Origin: Tumebacillus flagellatus
GTDB taxonomy: Bacteria > Bacillota > Bacilli > Tumebacillales > Tumebacillaceae
Length of the DNA: 64,000 nt
Reading direction: 5' to 3'
Assembly (NCBI RefSeq): GCF_000714935.1
Contig: NZ_JMIR01000003.1
Location: forward strand, 182,076 to 246,075
Positions 1 to 9,496 of this stretch are shown one piece after another. The position numbers were made by a program, and so were the translations under genes. The first letter of the stretch is position 1. Every line of letters starts with the position of its first letter. The notes beneath the pieces were generated by a model. That model saw only the letters and a list, made by a program, of their open reading frames with translations, made no database searches and had not been told where the DNA came from.

Positions 1-1186
1 GGTCGAACAGCTCCAATGCCTGCTCATAGAAGGCGGTCATTCGCTCTTCGTCACCGAGCAAACCGTACGTTTTGGCATGGAGCGCCAACATCCGTCCTTC
101 GAGCAAATAGTGCAAGCCGAGCAACCCGCCTTCGCGAACCAGCTCCAGCACTTGGTCGGCGTACTGGAGGCTCGCTTCGAGATGGTTGGCTTTCTGCGCC
201 CATTCCGCAAGGTTCATCAGCGGTTGGCACATCACGTATCGGTCGTTCAGCAGTTCGAAGGAAGTCATCGAGCGCTGCAAGTATTGGTGGGCCGTCGTCA
301 GGTCGCCCTGTTCCATGTACCAGCAACCGATGTTGTTTTCCAGCGTCCCGATTTCATGGATCAAGTTGTTGCTTTGCGCTTCTTGAAGCAGCTCTTCCAT
401 GATCTTGCGGGCTTCCTCCGGACGTCCGAGCTTGTTGGCGAAGGCGGCTTGCATCGATTTCGAGCGGATGCGGTATTGGTGTTTGCCGAGCGCTTCCGCC
501 ACTTTGGCGGATTGGTCGGAGTAGCGGTAGCCGGTGCGCCAGTTTTGCATGTAGAACATGCAGTCTCCGATTCGGTAGAGCACGCGGGCGTAGAGGTCTT
601 CCGCGACGGGCTCCACGCGCTGCAACAGCGTGTCCGCTTGCAGGTACTGCCGGAACGCTTCGACGAGGTCGCCGGTAAACGCGTACGCCCGTCCGTACTC
701 GATCAGAAGATCAGCGCGCGTGATCGGGTCGAACTCGCCGCCGTCGGTCAGCGTCTCGCGCAGTTTTTCAAGCGCCGCTTGGTACTTGCGCTCCGTCATG
801 TTCAAGAGATAGCATTCGTAGAGCACCGCTTCGGCGTGCAGGTCTTGGTAGCCCGCTTGTTTGGCGCGGGCGACAACCGAGCGGATGCGCTCGAACGCTT
901 GTTTGTAGTTTTGGGCCACCGTGGCTTTTTTGGTGAGCTCAATTCCTTCGCGCAATTCGTCGCGGAGGGCGTCGGTGGTCCTGAGTTGTTCGACCGCCAC
1001 GCCCAAGCGTTCCGCCATGATCTTCAGATGCTCCGCTTTGACTTGCGCTTTTCCGTTTTCGATTTTGGAGAGTTGCGAAACGGAGCAGAGTCCGTCGCAG
1101 AGTTCTTCTTGGCGCATGCCTTTTTGCAGGCGGTACTTTTTTAAGTTCTCGCCGATGTATTGCATGAGCTCTTGAGGTTCCGTCAT
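1..1186 (-). CDS. HTH-TPR transcriptional regulator (RRNPP-like), 3' end outside window
   Basis: The reading frame is open from an ATG at 1186 to the left edge, so the C-terminus is missing; about 395 residues are visible. An AGGAGG lies about 11 nt upstream of the ATG. Residues about 10-65 form an XRE-type helix-turn-helix with the conserved GENLKKYRL and SVSQLSKIENGKAQ blocks. The rest is helical TPR-like repeats (for example DLVEAFRQYLQADTLL, GDLTTAHQYLQRSM). This is the layout of NprR/PlcR/Rap-family (RRNPP) receptors, which bind short imported peptides through the TPR region and regulate nearby genes. It is a paralogue of the genes at 1329-2666 and 2948-4264. Any cognate peptide gene would lie beyond the window. 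The family call is secure; the ligand is unknown. Confidence 0.85.
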   Translation of the reverse strand, partial: MTEPQELMQYIGENLKKYRLQKGMRQEELCDGLCSVSQLSKIENGKAQVKAEHLKIMAERLGVAVEQLRTTDALRDELREGIELTKKATVAQNYKQAFERIRSVVARAKQAGYQDLHAEAVLYECYLLNMTERKYQAALEKLRETLTDGGEFDPITRADLLIEYGRAYAFTGDLVEAFRQYLQADTLLQRVEPVAEDLYARVLYRIGDCMFYMQNWRTGYRYSDQSAKVAEALGKHQYRIRSKSMQAAFANKLGRPEEARKIMEELLQEAQSNNLIHEIGTLENNIGCWYMEQGDLTTAHQYLQRSMTSFELLNDRYVMCQPLMNLAEWAQKANHLEASLQYADQVLELVREGGLLGLHYLLEGRMLALHAKTYGLLGDEERMTAFYEQALELFD

Positions 1187-1326
1187 GATGTTTGCATCCT
1201 CCTCTCCGACACCAGCCCGCGGCGGGCCTGTTCGAACCGATGGTTGTATTCGATCGCGGCGGGGATACGCCCCGGTCGATTTGCCAATCGGTATCGTTTC
1301 AAGTTTTCGCCGACAACGACGTGCAC
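1183..1326 (-). pseudogene. Possible remnant of an HTH-TPR N-terminus between two receptor genes
   Basis: Right after the stop of the 1329-2666 gene, a 47-codon frame can start at GTG 1326 and ends in a TCATGA that overlaps the ATG of the next gene by 4 nt. It opens with VGENLKRYRLANR, which matches the start of the HTH domain in the paralogues (GENLKKYRL), and then loses similarity. I read it as a relic of a tandem duplication. It could instead be a short leader that couples translation of the downstream receptor. Confidence 0.3.
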
Positions 1327-1328
1327 GT

Positions 1329-2666
1329 CTATTCACCCCAACCAACGGCCTCTTTGTATCGTTTTTCATAAGCAAACGCCCGGGCGTACATCTCCACCGC
1401 GTCCGGGTCGTTCTGCTCTTCCAGGAGTTCGGCGATCTCCACCGCCGTTTCGTAACTTTCCTCGTACGCGTGATGAAGTTCATAGCGCGCCAACGCGCTT
1501 TGGAGCCATTCGAGCGCTTGTTTGGTTTTGCCGCGACGCCTGCACAGCTTGGCGCGGATACGCTCCGTCCTCGACTCATAGAGATACGCGGCGGCCTTCA
1601 CCGACGCGTTCAATTCCTGCACCTGTCGAAGCCAATCGTCCGCTCTGCCCTCTTGCCCCTCGCTTGCGGCGACTTCCGCCAATTCCACGTACGGCAAAAT
1701 CGAAAGAAACGGGTGTTGGTCGATCACCAGTTCCAGATGCGTCACGGCGCGCTCCAAATAGAGCCGCGCTTGAATCAGGTCCCCGTCCACACGATAGAGC
1801 AGACCGAGGTTGACGCAACTCCCGCCGACTTCCGGCACCAATTGATTCTCTTCCGCTTCATGGAGGTTGCTGCGAAGCAGCGCATAACTCTGCTCCCTCT
1901 CTCCCATCCAAAACAGATTCAACGCCATCATCGTCGCAGTCCGCAAACGCCAGAGGTGCTTGGACTGCTCCCTCGCCAGCCGGTTGGCTCTGGAGGCGCG
2001 CTGATACGATTCGCGATAGTCTCCCAATTCATAGAGCAAGTCGCCGTGTTGGCAGCACAGGTCCAACTCACGGGGATGTCCGGGCGGGATCTCGCGCAAC
2101 AAAGCATCCGCTTTCCTCAAACAGCGCAACCCCTCCGCTTTGTTTCCCCCGTGCAGATATGCCTTCCCCAGTTCACACCAAACTTCGCCCTGACGAAGCA
2201 CTTCCAACTGATGAGGAGACGTTAACAGCCCGTTCAGCAAGAGCAGCGCGTCTTGCCAACGCAACAGCTTGCTGGACATCTGGGCAGCAAAAAAAGTCGC
2301 CTCCCCGCACAAGTCGTCATATCCGTGGGCGCGGGACTGCTCGATGACGGCGCGCGCCATCTCCAACGCCCGTTCTTGCTGCCGGGCGGCGGAAGCGCGT
2401 TCGGCGATCATCAACTGTTCTTGCAGCCGCTCCAGATAGGAATCGGACGTAAGCAGCCTCTCCACAGGCATGCCCAGCCGTTCGGCAAAGCGCCGCCACT
2501 GGTCCGGTGTGCCTTGCGCTTTGCCGTTTTCCAACTTGGAAAGTTGGCTGACGCTGCAAATGCCCGCGCACAGTTCCTCTTGCTTGAGGCCTTTGAGCAA
2601 ACGGTGTTTTTTTACGTTTTGACCGGGAGTGAACGTCTGTCCCGCTTCTTGCGACAAACTCCTCAC
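1329..2666 (-). CDS. HTH-TPR transcriptional regulator (RRNPP-like)
   Basis: This 445-residue protein has an N-terminal XRE helix-turn-helix at about residues 15-70 (KKHRLLKGLKQEELCAGICS, SQLSKLENGKAQ) followed by about 370 residues of degenerate TPR helices. The size and order fit NprR-type peptide receptors. The start is uncertain: GTG at 2666 is assumed, with a TTG three codons later as alternative, because the GAGGAG-rich leader does not decide between them. It lies between two paralogues on the same strand. No hydrophobic small peptide follows it, only a 47-codon HTH-like remnant, so if it is a quorum-sensing receptor its signal gene is elsewhere or lost. Confidence 0.85.
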   Translation of the reverse strand: MRSLSQEAGQTFTPGQNVKKHRLLKGLKQEELCAGICSVSQLSKLENGKAQGTPDQWRRFAERLGMPVERLLTSDSYLERLQEQLMIAERASAARQQERALEMARAVIEQSRAHGYDDLCGEATFFAAQMSSKLLRWQDALLLLNGLLTSPHQLEVLRQGEVWCELGKAYLHGGNKAEGLRCLRKADALLREIPPGHPRELDLCCQHGDLLYELGDYRESYQRASRANRLAREQSKHLWRLRTATMMALNLFWMGEREQSYALLRSNLHEAEENQLVPEVGGSCVNLGLLYRVDGDLIQARLYLERAVTHLELVIDQHPFLSILPYVELAEVAASEGQEGRADDWLRQVQELNASVKAAAYLYESRTERIRAKLCRRRGKTKQALEWLQSALARYELHHAYEESYETAVEIAELLEEQNDPDAVEMYARAFAYEKRYKEAVGWGE

Positions 2667-2754
2667 ACTCCTCGTTCTTCATACGATTCAGACGATCAGT
2701 GGTTCCTCGAACTATTTTCTCCGTACTCTATTATACTAGGATGCTCAAATTAAT

Positions 2755-2945
2755 TAAGTCCTGAAACAAAAAAAGCGCCGCATCGGCTTCCCTTGCGCAC
2801 GACTCGGCGCGCGTGCGGGCGATGCGGGCTTGGCAGAGGTACTTGGCGCCGGGAGTTTCCGGCAAGAGCTCTTCTACGTCCTACAACCAGCGCTCAGCTT
2901 CGGCAAATTTACCCTCGCGATCTGTGCTTTGCCGGTTTGCATGTC
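2755..2945 (-). pseudogene. Decayed C-terminal fragment of an HTH-TPR receptor
   Basis: Between the stop of the 2948-4264 gene and the start of the 1329-2666 gene, one minus-strand frame reads EGKFAEAERWL, a TAG stop, then DVEELLPETPGAKYL and ARTRAESCAREAD. It lines up with the TPR segment of the neighbouring receptor (GEYRTAEEYLSRADEILKSS, GAAYLTQG, WAESAKRQGK). There is no start codon or HTH. The match is too regular to be chance, so this is the debris of a fourth tandem copy with an in-frame stop. Confidence 0.5.
2767..2811 (-). terminator. Intrinsic terminator, minus strand
   Basis: GCGCCG and CGGCGC arms flank a loop and are followed on the minus strand by seven T residues. It would end transcription of the 2948-4264 receptor, and possibly of the SMC operon upstream of it. 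Confidence 0.55.
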
Positions 2946-2947
2946 CA

Positions 2948-4264
2948 TCACCCCGCAAAAATCCGATCATATTTCCGGGCATATTGCAAAGACAGCCGAT
3001 ACATCTCCAAGGCTTCCGCGTCTCCTCGCTCCTCCAAGAGATCTGCCAGTTCGGCAGCCCGTTCGAACGCTTCACGCGGAGCTTGGTGCTCTTCGTAAAT
3101 GCGCAACGCCTCTCGCAGATGCTGAATCTGCTCGGACGTTTTCCCCTGCCGTTTGGCAGACTCCGCCCAAATCTCACAAGCCACCCCTTGGGTCAGGTAA
3201 GCCGCGCCTTGCGGGGAGGACTTCAAAATCTCATCGGCGCGGGACAAATACTCCTCGGCCGTCCGATATTCTCCCATCGACACATGATATTTCGCAAAAA
3301 TCAGGTACGGCATGCACCAAAAAAATCCATTCTGCACATCCTGAACCAATTCCATTCGACTCAACGATTTATGCAACACCTCACGCCCTTCAGACATTCT
3401 CCCCATCACAAGGTACGTAAGCCCGAGATTCGTCAGGTACAGCGCTTCCTGAAAAACAAACTGGTTCGCCGCCGCTTCTGCCACCACCGCCTGAAAGTGC
3501 TTGGCAGATTCTTCATAAAGCCCCAACTTCGAAGCGGCCGTCGCAACATGGCCTTGACACGCGATGCGCCACTCAAGCGAGTATTCCGGCTCCTGCGACA
3601 TACGCAGGGCGATTTCGGCACAGCGAAGGGCTTCCCGGTAATCTCCCATCGTGAACAACTGATCGCTTTTCATGTAGTACAACTTCATGTACTTCGGGTC
3701 TTCCAGAAGGCACTCGTCAAATGCGGCTTGGGCCTTTCGGTAATACTGACACCCCTGCTCCACCTGTTTCATTCTCACATACGCGACGCCTAACAATCCC
3801 CACAACTCGAACCGTTCCACTGCGGAGAGGTGGCTGTCATACGGCAAAAGCTCTTGCAACGTTTCCGCTACTTCTTGCCATTGACTCAAGGCTTTATAGT
3901 TTTTAACCTCGTCCAAAACGACTTTCACATACAAATCTCTTCGTTTCTCCGGGTCGATGCTCTCCCGAAGACGCTTTAAGATCGCAAAAGACTGCTCCGG
4001 CTTTTTCAGATGAAAAGCTTTTCTGGAGAGTTGTATCTGTTCTTCGACTTCGTGCGCAAAAAAGTCTTCGCCCTGCAAGGCCCCCACCGGCACGCCAAAC
4101 CGACTCGCAAATTCCTGCACTTGCGAATCGGTTGCTTGCGCTTTGCCGGTTTCAATCTTGGAAAGTTGGCTGACACTGCAAATCCCTCGGCACAACTCTT
4201 CCAATTTCAGGCCTTTGCTCAATCGGAATTGTCGAATCCGAGTCCCTATCATATCCCCCTGCAC
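2948..4264 (-). CDS. HTH-TPR transcriptional regulator (RRNPP-like), directly behind SMC operon
   Basis: The 438-residue product has an XRE helix-turn-helix at about residues 8-62 (IRQFRLSKGLKLEELCRGIC, SQLSKIETGKAQ) and TPR-like helices to the end ([27 protein letters not shown]). It starts only 11 nt after the stop of the SMC-like ATPase gene on the same strand, with no terminator between, so it may be cotranscribed with that operon. The start is ambiguous: GTG at 4264 or ATG at 4252, with a poorly spaced GGGGG. It belongs to the same paralogous family as the two genes that follow it. Confidence 0.85.
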   Translation of the reverse strand: MQGDMIGTRIRQFRLSKGLKLEELCRGICSVSQLSKIETGKAQATDSQVQEFASRFGVPVGALQGEDFFAHEVEEQIQLSRKAFHLKKPEQSFAILKRLRESIDPEKRRDLYVKVVLDEVKNYKALSQWQEVAETLQELLPYDSHLSAVERFELWGLLGVAYVRMKQVEQGCQYYRKAQAAFDECLLEDPKYMKLYYMKSDQLFTMGDYREALRCAEIALRMSQEPEYSLEWRIACQGHVATAASKLGLYEESAKHFQAVVAEAAANQFVFQEALYLTNLGLTYLVMGRMSEGREVLHKSLSRMELVQDVQNGFFWCMPYLIFAKYHVSMGEYRTAEEYLSRADEILKSSPQGAAYLTQGVACEIWAESAKRQGKTSEQIQHLREALRIYEEHQAPREAFERAAELADLLEERGDAEALEMYRLSLQYARKYDRIFAG

Positions 4265-4275
4265 CCCCGTTGCTC

Positions 4276-7200
4276 TTATAAGAGGAGCGTTTTCTGTTCG
4301 GTTTCCAGCTCTTGGTCGAAGTCGATTTCGTAGAAGCCCGCTTCCATGACGCTCTCCGGGCGGCGCTCGCTCGATTGGATGACGGAGCGGCCCATCGCGG
4401 CGACCAGTTTCAGCGAGTAGACCACTTCAAACAGGTCGTAGATCGACTGCTTGTTGTGGTCGGACAGGCAGATCATCTGCACGCGGTTGACCCGCGCCAG
4501 TTGGAAGATGACCTGCAAGAGATGCGGCGACGAAACGACGCCGAACGGGTTGTCGGCGAGCAGGACTTTCGAGGCGTTGTCGAGGCCGGACATCTTGGCG
4601 CGCAAGTACGAAAGCACCGCGATGAACATCGCAAAGCATCCGGTGTACTGCTCGCCGCCCGACCATTTCATGATCTCCGACCAGTGGTCGTAGCGGACTT
4701 TCTCGCCCGGCACCTGCTGCGGTTTGAACACTTTGATCCGCGCTTCGGAGATCGGAGCGACGACGTTGAGCAGGTGTTTCGACGAAAGCTTGACGGTCAA
4801 CCACTTCTCGATATCGTCTTCGTCCTCGCCCTTGGCGGACTTCTGTTGCAGTTCTTCCGTCAGCGCGTGGAGGTATTGCGACATCAGTTTGAGGCCGACG
4901 CCCGGCTCCCACTTGTCTTTGAGCTGGATGTCGATCGCTTGGACTTTCTTGCCGCGGTAGTCGATCTTGGTGTATTGGGCGATCGACTTCAAGTTGTCAT
5001 AGACGCGCTCGGCGTGTTGGAGGCAGCGGTGGACGAGTTCAACCTTGGCTTCCTCCAACTCTTGGCGTTCGAGGTGCGCTTTCTCGACGTAGAGCTTCAT
5101 CATCTCGAAGCATTTCTCAAACACGGGGCGTACCTGTTCGATGTCCGCCATGTCGCCCTCCGCTTTGGAGTCGATGACGGAGCGGATGAACTTCTGCACG
5201 ATCTTGGATTCGTACTTGTCGATCGAGCGCTCGAAGCGGAAGAATTCGTCCTCCATCTCGCGGCGGCGTTCCTCCGTTTGCTTGGAGGTGCGCTGCAGCC
5301 CTTTGTCGAGTTCGTTGACGATGGCGGTCGGCTCGGATTCAAGCTTTGCCGCGCGGTCTTCCGCAAGATCGAGCGGGTCGCGCTCGATGGAATAGGCGGA
5401 GAGGAGCGTTTCCGTTTTTTGCAAAAGGGATTTGGCTTCTTCGCGGTTGGTTTGGATTTCGTCGAGCGCTTGCTCGTTGATTTTGCGCTGGTTCCAGAGG
5501 TCGGAGAGCAGTTGTTTCAACGAGTCGCGCAGGGCGGCGAGATCGGCGGTTTCGTCGAAGAGGTGCGGGGCGCGGTCGAAGTCTTTTTTGACTTTTTTCT
5601 CTTCGGTTTCGATCTTGCCTTCGATTTTTTTCTGGTCGGCTTGGAGGTCGGTGCGTTCGGTTTCCAAGTCTTTTTGCTCGGCGCGGGATTCCTTGAGTTT
5701 GGTTTCCCAGAAGGTCAGTTCGGACGCCGGGGGCAGCGTGGTGTGCGCCGCCAGTTCGTTAGGAGTGATCTCTTGTTCGTCGATGTAAGCTTGATTGAGC
5801 TTGATCGACTCTTCGTGGTTTTGGATCAGGCGCAGCAGTTCGTCGCGGCCGACCGATTTCTGGGCGAGCAGGCCGTCGAGCGATTCGAGTTTGCCGCAGA
5901 CGGCGTCGTACGTCAGACCCTCTTCCGGCGGGAGCGGCGCGGGCGTGTCGGCGTCGCGGCCGAGGTATTGCTCGCGGGCTTTTTGCAGAGAGGCTTCTTC
6001 CGTTTCCAGCGCGTAGACGGCCGGGATCAAGCGGTTTTCTTGGTCGCGGGCGTCGTGGCGGATGCGGGATTGCTCCTTGAGGTCCGCTTGGAGCATCGCT
6101 TCCTGCTCTTGCTGGGTTTTGCGGGATGCTTCGCGGTCCGGGAGTTCGCCTGCCAAGTTGGCGAGGAGGTCGAGGACGCGGAGTTTGTCGCGCAGAGACG
6201 CGAGAGTTTCTTGGGTGTCCTTGACCGTTTTTTTCGCGTCGGTGATTTGCGTGCGCAAGTCGGTGACGCGGGTGGTCAGGGTTTCGATCGTTGTGTTTTT
6301 GTCGGTGATTTTGCGGTGCAGGGCGTCGCGTTTGGTTTGCCAGTCCGGCATCGGGTTTTTCTTATACGTCTCGAAGAAACGAAGCAGGTCGTCGGCGACG
6401 CCCTCGATGTGGCGGCGGGACTTTTCGACGACGTCCATCGTTTCAAAGAGGGACGCCATCTCCGTTTCCAGAGCGGTGCGGCGGCGGTCCAGCGCTTCCT
6501 GCGAGAGGAACGGAGAGTAGCCGCCGTGCAGGGAGACGTAGGCGGTGTCGGTGCCGAGGGACACGAGGGCCCCTGTGCCTTCGGCACGATCCCCTCGGGA
6601 GGATACCTCTCCCTGCGGGATCATTTCTTGCTCATGATTCCCATTCGATGAGATCGACTTCGATCCCTCAGGGATCATCAGAAGCGGGATGAGACTTTCG
6701 AGATATACCCCTTCCCAGTCCAGACGGGGATCTCTGAGTTTGCGCATGTCTGCTTCTGTAAGCAGGAGCGCGTACGGGAGCATCGGGTTGCTGCGAACAT
6801 GATGTTCGCGGGCGGTCGGGTCTTGGGCTTGGAGCCATTGCGAGCCGAGCAGGGCTTCGATGCCCCAGTCGGAGAGCACGCTTTGGAAGCGCAGCAGCTC
6901 TTGCGACGGCACGTAATAATCCGCGTTGCTCAGCAGCGCTTTTTTCTCTTCCAACGCGCCCTTCTTCGCCGCCAACTTGTTGTACTCCGACGCATACGCT
7001 TCCCGCTTCTCCGTCAGCTTCAACTCCAAGTCGGCCCGCGACGCGTGCAAGTCTTCCCGCGCGAGGTCGACCAACTCCAGACGCGCCGCCAACTTCGAGC
7101 GCTCCGCTTCAAACAGCTCGATCTTGCCTTCCAGCTTGTCTTGATCGCGCACCGCTTTGCGCAATTCCTCGCGCTCGCTCTCGATCTGCTTCTGGGCGCT

Positions 7201-8763
7201 CTCAATCTCCGCGTCCCACGCTTCCACTTGCGCTTCCGTCTCGCGGACGACTTTGTTGCCTTCGAGTTCCTGCCATTTCAGCTGATCCCGTTCCGCCGCC
7301 GGCGCTTCGGCGATTTCGTCGCCCAGAGCGTCTCGCACAGCCGCTTTTTGCTTCTCAAACTGCTTGAACCAGTTCTCAAGCTCCCCGCCCGACTTGCTCA
7401 ACTCATTCAAAAGCCCGGCGATGCGGTCGTGTTCCTTCTCCGCGTCCGCTTCCGCTTGCTTCCACGATTCGCGCTCCGCTTGCTTCGCTTTCAACTCCGC
7501 TTGCAGCGAATCGAGCTTCTCTTGCCACAGCGTCAAAAACTGCCCGCGATACGACGCCGCTTCCAGCAGCAAATCTTCGTTCTGCATGTCGAGACCCGCC
7601 AACGTTTCACGGTCGCGGGCGAGGCGTTTTTCCAGCTCTTTGATCTGGAGGAATTTCGGGATTGCCCGGTGCAGGCGGACGTTTTTCTCCGCCGTCGTTT
7701 CCTGCTCTTCCAACTCTTGCAGACGCACGGCGAGATCTCCCAACTTGCGCTCGGCGGCTCGGTACTCCGCTTGCAGCGCGTTCACGTCCAGAGACGCTTG
7801 CTTAAACTCTTCTTCGCGAATCTGCTCCTTGAGCGCTTGCACCACTTCCGTCAGCGCCGCCGCTTCTTCCTCGCGCTCGCCGACCATCTCTTGCAAACGG
7901 CTCTTCACAAACACCAGTTGGCCTTCCAGCGTCGTGCGGACTTTCTGCGCGTCGGAGTACGCCGCGACTTTGTCCACCACAGAGCGTCCGGCAGACTCAA
8001 TCTCTTGGAACTCCTCCAGATTCTTCTCAATCTGCGGAATTCTAAGCAGCTTGTCTTTGTACTTCAGAAACGAATTCGCCAAGTCCTGCGCTTCGTTGTC
8101 ATCTTGAAACAGCGCCTGGTCCACCGTCGGGATCAGCAAGTTTTCCAACAGCGACTGCTCCGTTTTCGACCGGGCGAAGAAGCCGTCCATCCCGCCCTCG
8201 GAACCGTTGGTCGTGCGGATCGACAGCCACTCTTTTTCATAGATGTGGTACTGCGCGAGGTGTTGGATGTACTTGCGGCGGTCGTGTTGCGAGAACGTCT
8301 GCACGCCCGACTCCTTGCGCAAGAAATTGTAATAATCGCCGTAGCCGATCACTTTCCCGTCGGCGACCAGCGGCATTTTGGCAATCGAGAGCTCGTCGCC
8401 GATGCGGTACGGATGGGCGTAGGTGAAATACTTCAGCTCCCCCTCTTCGTCCGCCGCTTTCGTAAAGCAAAAGCCCGTCAGCAAAAACTCACGCTCGCCG
8501 CCCGCCGAGTCGAGTTTCCATTCGACGAGGATGTGCCCGGTGTAGCGCTCGTGTGCGAGCAAGTCGACCATGCGGCGCGACCCCATGTTGCCGCCGGGGA
8601 GCTGGGTTTGCATGACCAATTGCAGCCAGAGGGTCTTGCCGCCGCCGTTAGCGAGGTTGATGAGGGTGTTTTTGCCGTGCAGTTTAAAAAGTTCATCGGC
8701 GTACTGCTTGCCGCCCTTGTCATATTGGATGTTGACCAGTCGGATTCGGTTGATGCTAGGCAT
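4276..8763 (-). CDS. MukB/JetC-like SMC ATPase of a condensin-type complex
   Basis: This 1495-residue protein is built like an SMC/MukB ATPase. An N-terminal Walker A variant (LANGGGKT, residues about 37-44) and a C-terminal signature and Walker B (MKWSGGEQ, then VLLADNPFG) are separated by about 1,200 residues of charged coiled coil. The N-terminal block beginning INRIRLVNIQYDKGG resembles MukB/MksB/JetC proteins rather than housekeeping SMC. A Gly/Ser-rich insertion near residues 695-730 interrupts the coil. The start overlaps the preceding gene by 8 nt. Known relatives act with a kleisin and a winged-helix subunit to extrude DNA loops; Wadjet complexes also cut small plasmids using JetD. 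I see no JetD here. Confidence 0.8.
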   Translation of the reverse strand: MPSINRIRLVNIQYDKGGKQYADELFKLHGKNTLINLANGGGKTLWLQLVMQTQLPGGNMGSRRMVDLLAHERYTGHILVEWKLDSAGGEREFLLTGFCFTKAADEEGELKYFTYAHPYRIGDELSIAKMPLVADGKVIGYGDYYNFLRKESGVQTFSQHDRRKYIQHLAQYHIYEKEWLSIRTTNGSEGGMDGFFARSKTEQSLLENLLIPTVDQALFQDDNEAQDLANSFLKYKDKLLRIPQIEKNLEEFQEIESAGRSVVDKVAAYSDAQKVRTTLEGQLVFVKSRLQEMVGEREEEAAALTEVVQALKEQIREEEFKQASLDVNALQAEYRAAERKLGDLAVRLQELEEQETTAEKNVRLHRAIPKFLQIKELEKRLARDRETLAGLDMQNEDLLLEAASYRGQFLTLWQEKLDSLQAELKAKQAERESWKQAEADAEKEHDRIAGLLNELSKSGGELENWFKQFEKQKAAVRDALGDEIAEAPAAERDQLKWQELEGNKVVRETEAQVEAWDAEIESAQKQIESEREELRKAVRDQDKLEGKIELFEAERSKLAARLELVDLAREDLHASRADLELKLTEKREAYASEYNKLAAKKGALEEKKALLSNADYYVPSQELLRFQSVLSDWGIEALLGSQWLQAQDPTAREHHVRSNPMLPYALLLTEADMRKLRDPRLDWEGVYLESLIPLLMIPEGSKSISSNGNHEQEMIPQGEVSSRGDRAEGTGALVSLGTDTAYVSLHGGYSPFLSQEALDRRRTALETEMASLFETMDVVEKSRRHIEGVADDLLRFFETYKKNPMPDWQTKRDALHRKITDKNTTIETLTTRVTDLRTQITDAKKTVKDTQETLASLRDKLRVLDLLANLAGELPDREASRKTQQEQEAMLQADLKEQSRIRHDARDQENRLIPAVYALETEEASLQKAREQYLGRDADTPAPLPPEEGLTYDAVCGKLESLDGLLAQKSVGRDELLRLIQNHEESIKLNQAYIDEQEITPNELAAHTTLPPASELTFWETKLKESRAEQKDLETERTDLQADQKKIEGKIETEEKKVKKDFDRAPHLFDETADLAALRDSLKQLLSDLWNQRKINEQALDEIQTNREEAKSLLQKTETLLSAYSIERDPLDLAEDRAAKLESEPTAIVNELDKGLQRTSKQTEERRREMEDEFFRFERSIDKYESKIVQKFIRSVIDSKAEGDMADIEQVRPVFEKCFEMMKLYVEKAHLERQELEEAKVELVHRCLQHAERVYDNLKSIAQYTKIDYRGKKVQAIDIQLKDKWEPGVGLKLMSQYLHALTEELQQKSAKGEDEDDIEKWLTVKLSSKHLLNVVAPISEARIKVFKPQQVPGEKVRYDHWSEIMKWSGGEQYTGCFAMFIAVLSYLRAKMSGLDNASKVLLADNPFGVVSSPHLLQVIFQLARVNRVQMICLSDHNKQSIYDLFEVVYSLKLVAAMGRSVIQSSERRPESVMEAGFYEIDFDQELETEQKTLLL

Positions 8764-9496
8764 AGAAGATCTCCTTTTGCTGGATCAGGGCGAGCAGTTC
8801 GTCCTTGCGCTTTTGGTGGGCGTAATACTTGCGCACCATGTGGTCGAGCTTGTCGGTCGGGTGAATCTCCGAATCGACCGCGACTTTGGCAAGGCCTTCC
8901 TCCTCCAAGAACCCCCACACTTTGAGGAGGTAGCTCACCCGGGATTTGTGCCCCATTCGCTGGTTGGTCAGCGTCTCGTCATACGCGGGCATCGAGTGCC
9001 AGTACTCCGCCACTTGGGAAAAATTGAACTCGTACTCGGCGGAGAGGTACTGCCCGTAGTCGCCGGTGCCGAGCATGTGGAGTTTTTCCGTGACGTACTG
9101 CTCCAGCTCTTCGATCGGGACGTACTGGCGGACTTTCGTGTTCAAGTCGTCCGAGTTGTAGAACATCGCGAGCGTCGCCAAGATGATGAAGTACGCGAGG
9201 TAGAGCTTCAAGCCCATCGAGACGTTGTCGTTGCGCAGGCCCATCTTGACGCGCAGCTCTTCATTGGAATAGCCAAACACTTTATTGTCAAGCGCCGGCG
9301 TGACATAGAGCTTGTCGCCGACGTGCAGAATTTTGATTCCGGCTTGCTTCTCGATCATCTGCGAGACGATTTCTTGGGCGACCGGGTCTTCCTTGTACGC
9401 AAACACCAAGTCGCGGTCTTTCTCGTCGGTCTCGCCTTTTTCCAAGAGCAAGATAAAAAGCTGGATCGCGCGTTCCACGCTCTCTTTGCTATACAT
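8756..9496 (-). CDS. MukE/JetB-like small subunit of SMC complex (DUF6063-like)
   Basis: The 246-residue protein starts at ATG 9496 with AAGGAGG about 9 nt upstream; the start overlaps the stop of the upstream gene by 8 nt (ATGTATAG). It begins with helices (SKESVERAIQLFILLLEKG) and has regions that look like winged-helix folds, with no enzymatic motif. Position between a kleisin-like gene and an SMC gene, and the tight overlaps on both sides, indicate the MukE/MksE/JetB role of bridging kleisin and ATPase. I associate the sequence with DUF6063 from memory; that label is less certain than the context. Confidence 0.65.
   Translation of the reverse strand: MYSKESVERAIQLFILLLEKGETDEKDRDLVFAYKEDPVAQEIVSQMIEKQAGIKILHVGDKLYVTPALDNKVFGYSNEELRVKMGLRNDNVSMGLKLYLAYFIILATLAMFYNSDDLNTKVRQYVPIEELEQYVTEKLHMLGTGDYGQYLSAEYEFNFSQVAEYWHSMPAYDETLTNQRMGHKSRVSYLLKVWGFLEEEGLAKVAVDSEIHPTDKLDHMVRKYYAHQKRKDELLALIQQKEIFYA

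Noticed and set aside
2317..2682. 121-codon minus-strand frame upstream of the HTH-TPR gene
   Set aside because: It overlaps the HTH coding region in another frame and has no family similarity, whereas the overlapped frame has a clear helix-turn-helix.
2830..2946. Short frame MDMQTGKAQIARV after the 2948-4264 receptor, considered as a propeptide
   Set aside because: It has no hydrophobic export signal, and the alternative frame matches a TPR fragment.
4312..6651. Long plus-strand open frame of 779 codons
   Set aside because: It is the complement of the SMC-like ATPase gene, with hydrophobic/arginine-rich composition and no ribosome binding site. High GC coding DNA often leaves the opposite frame open.
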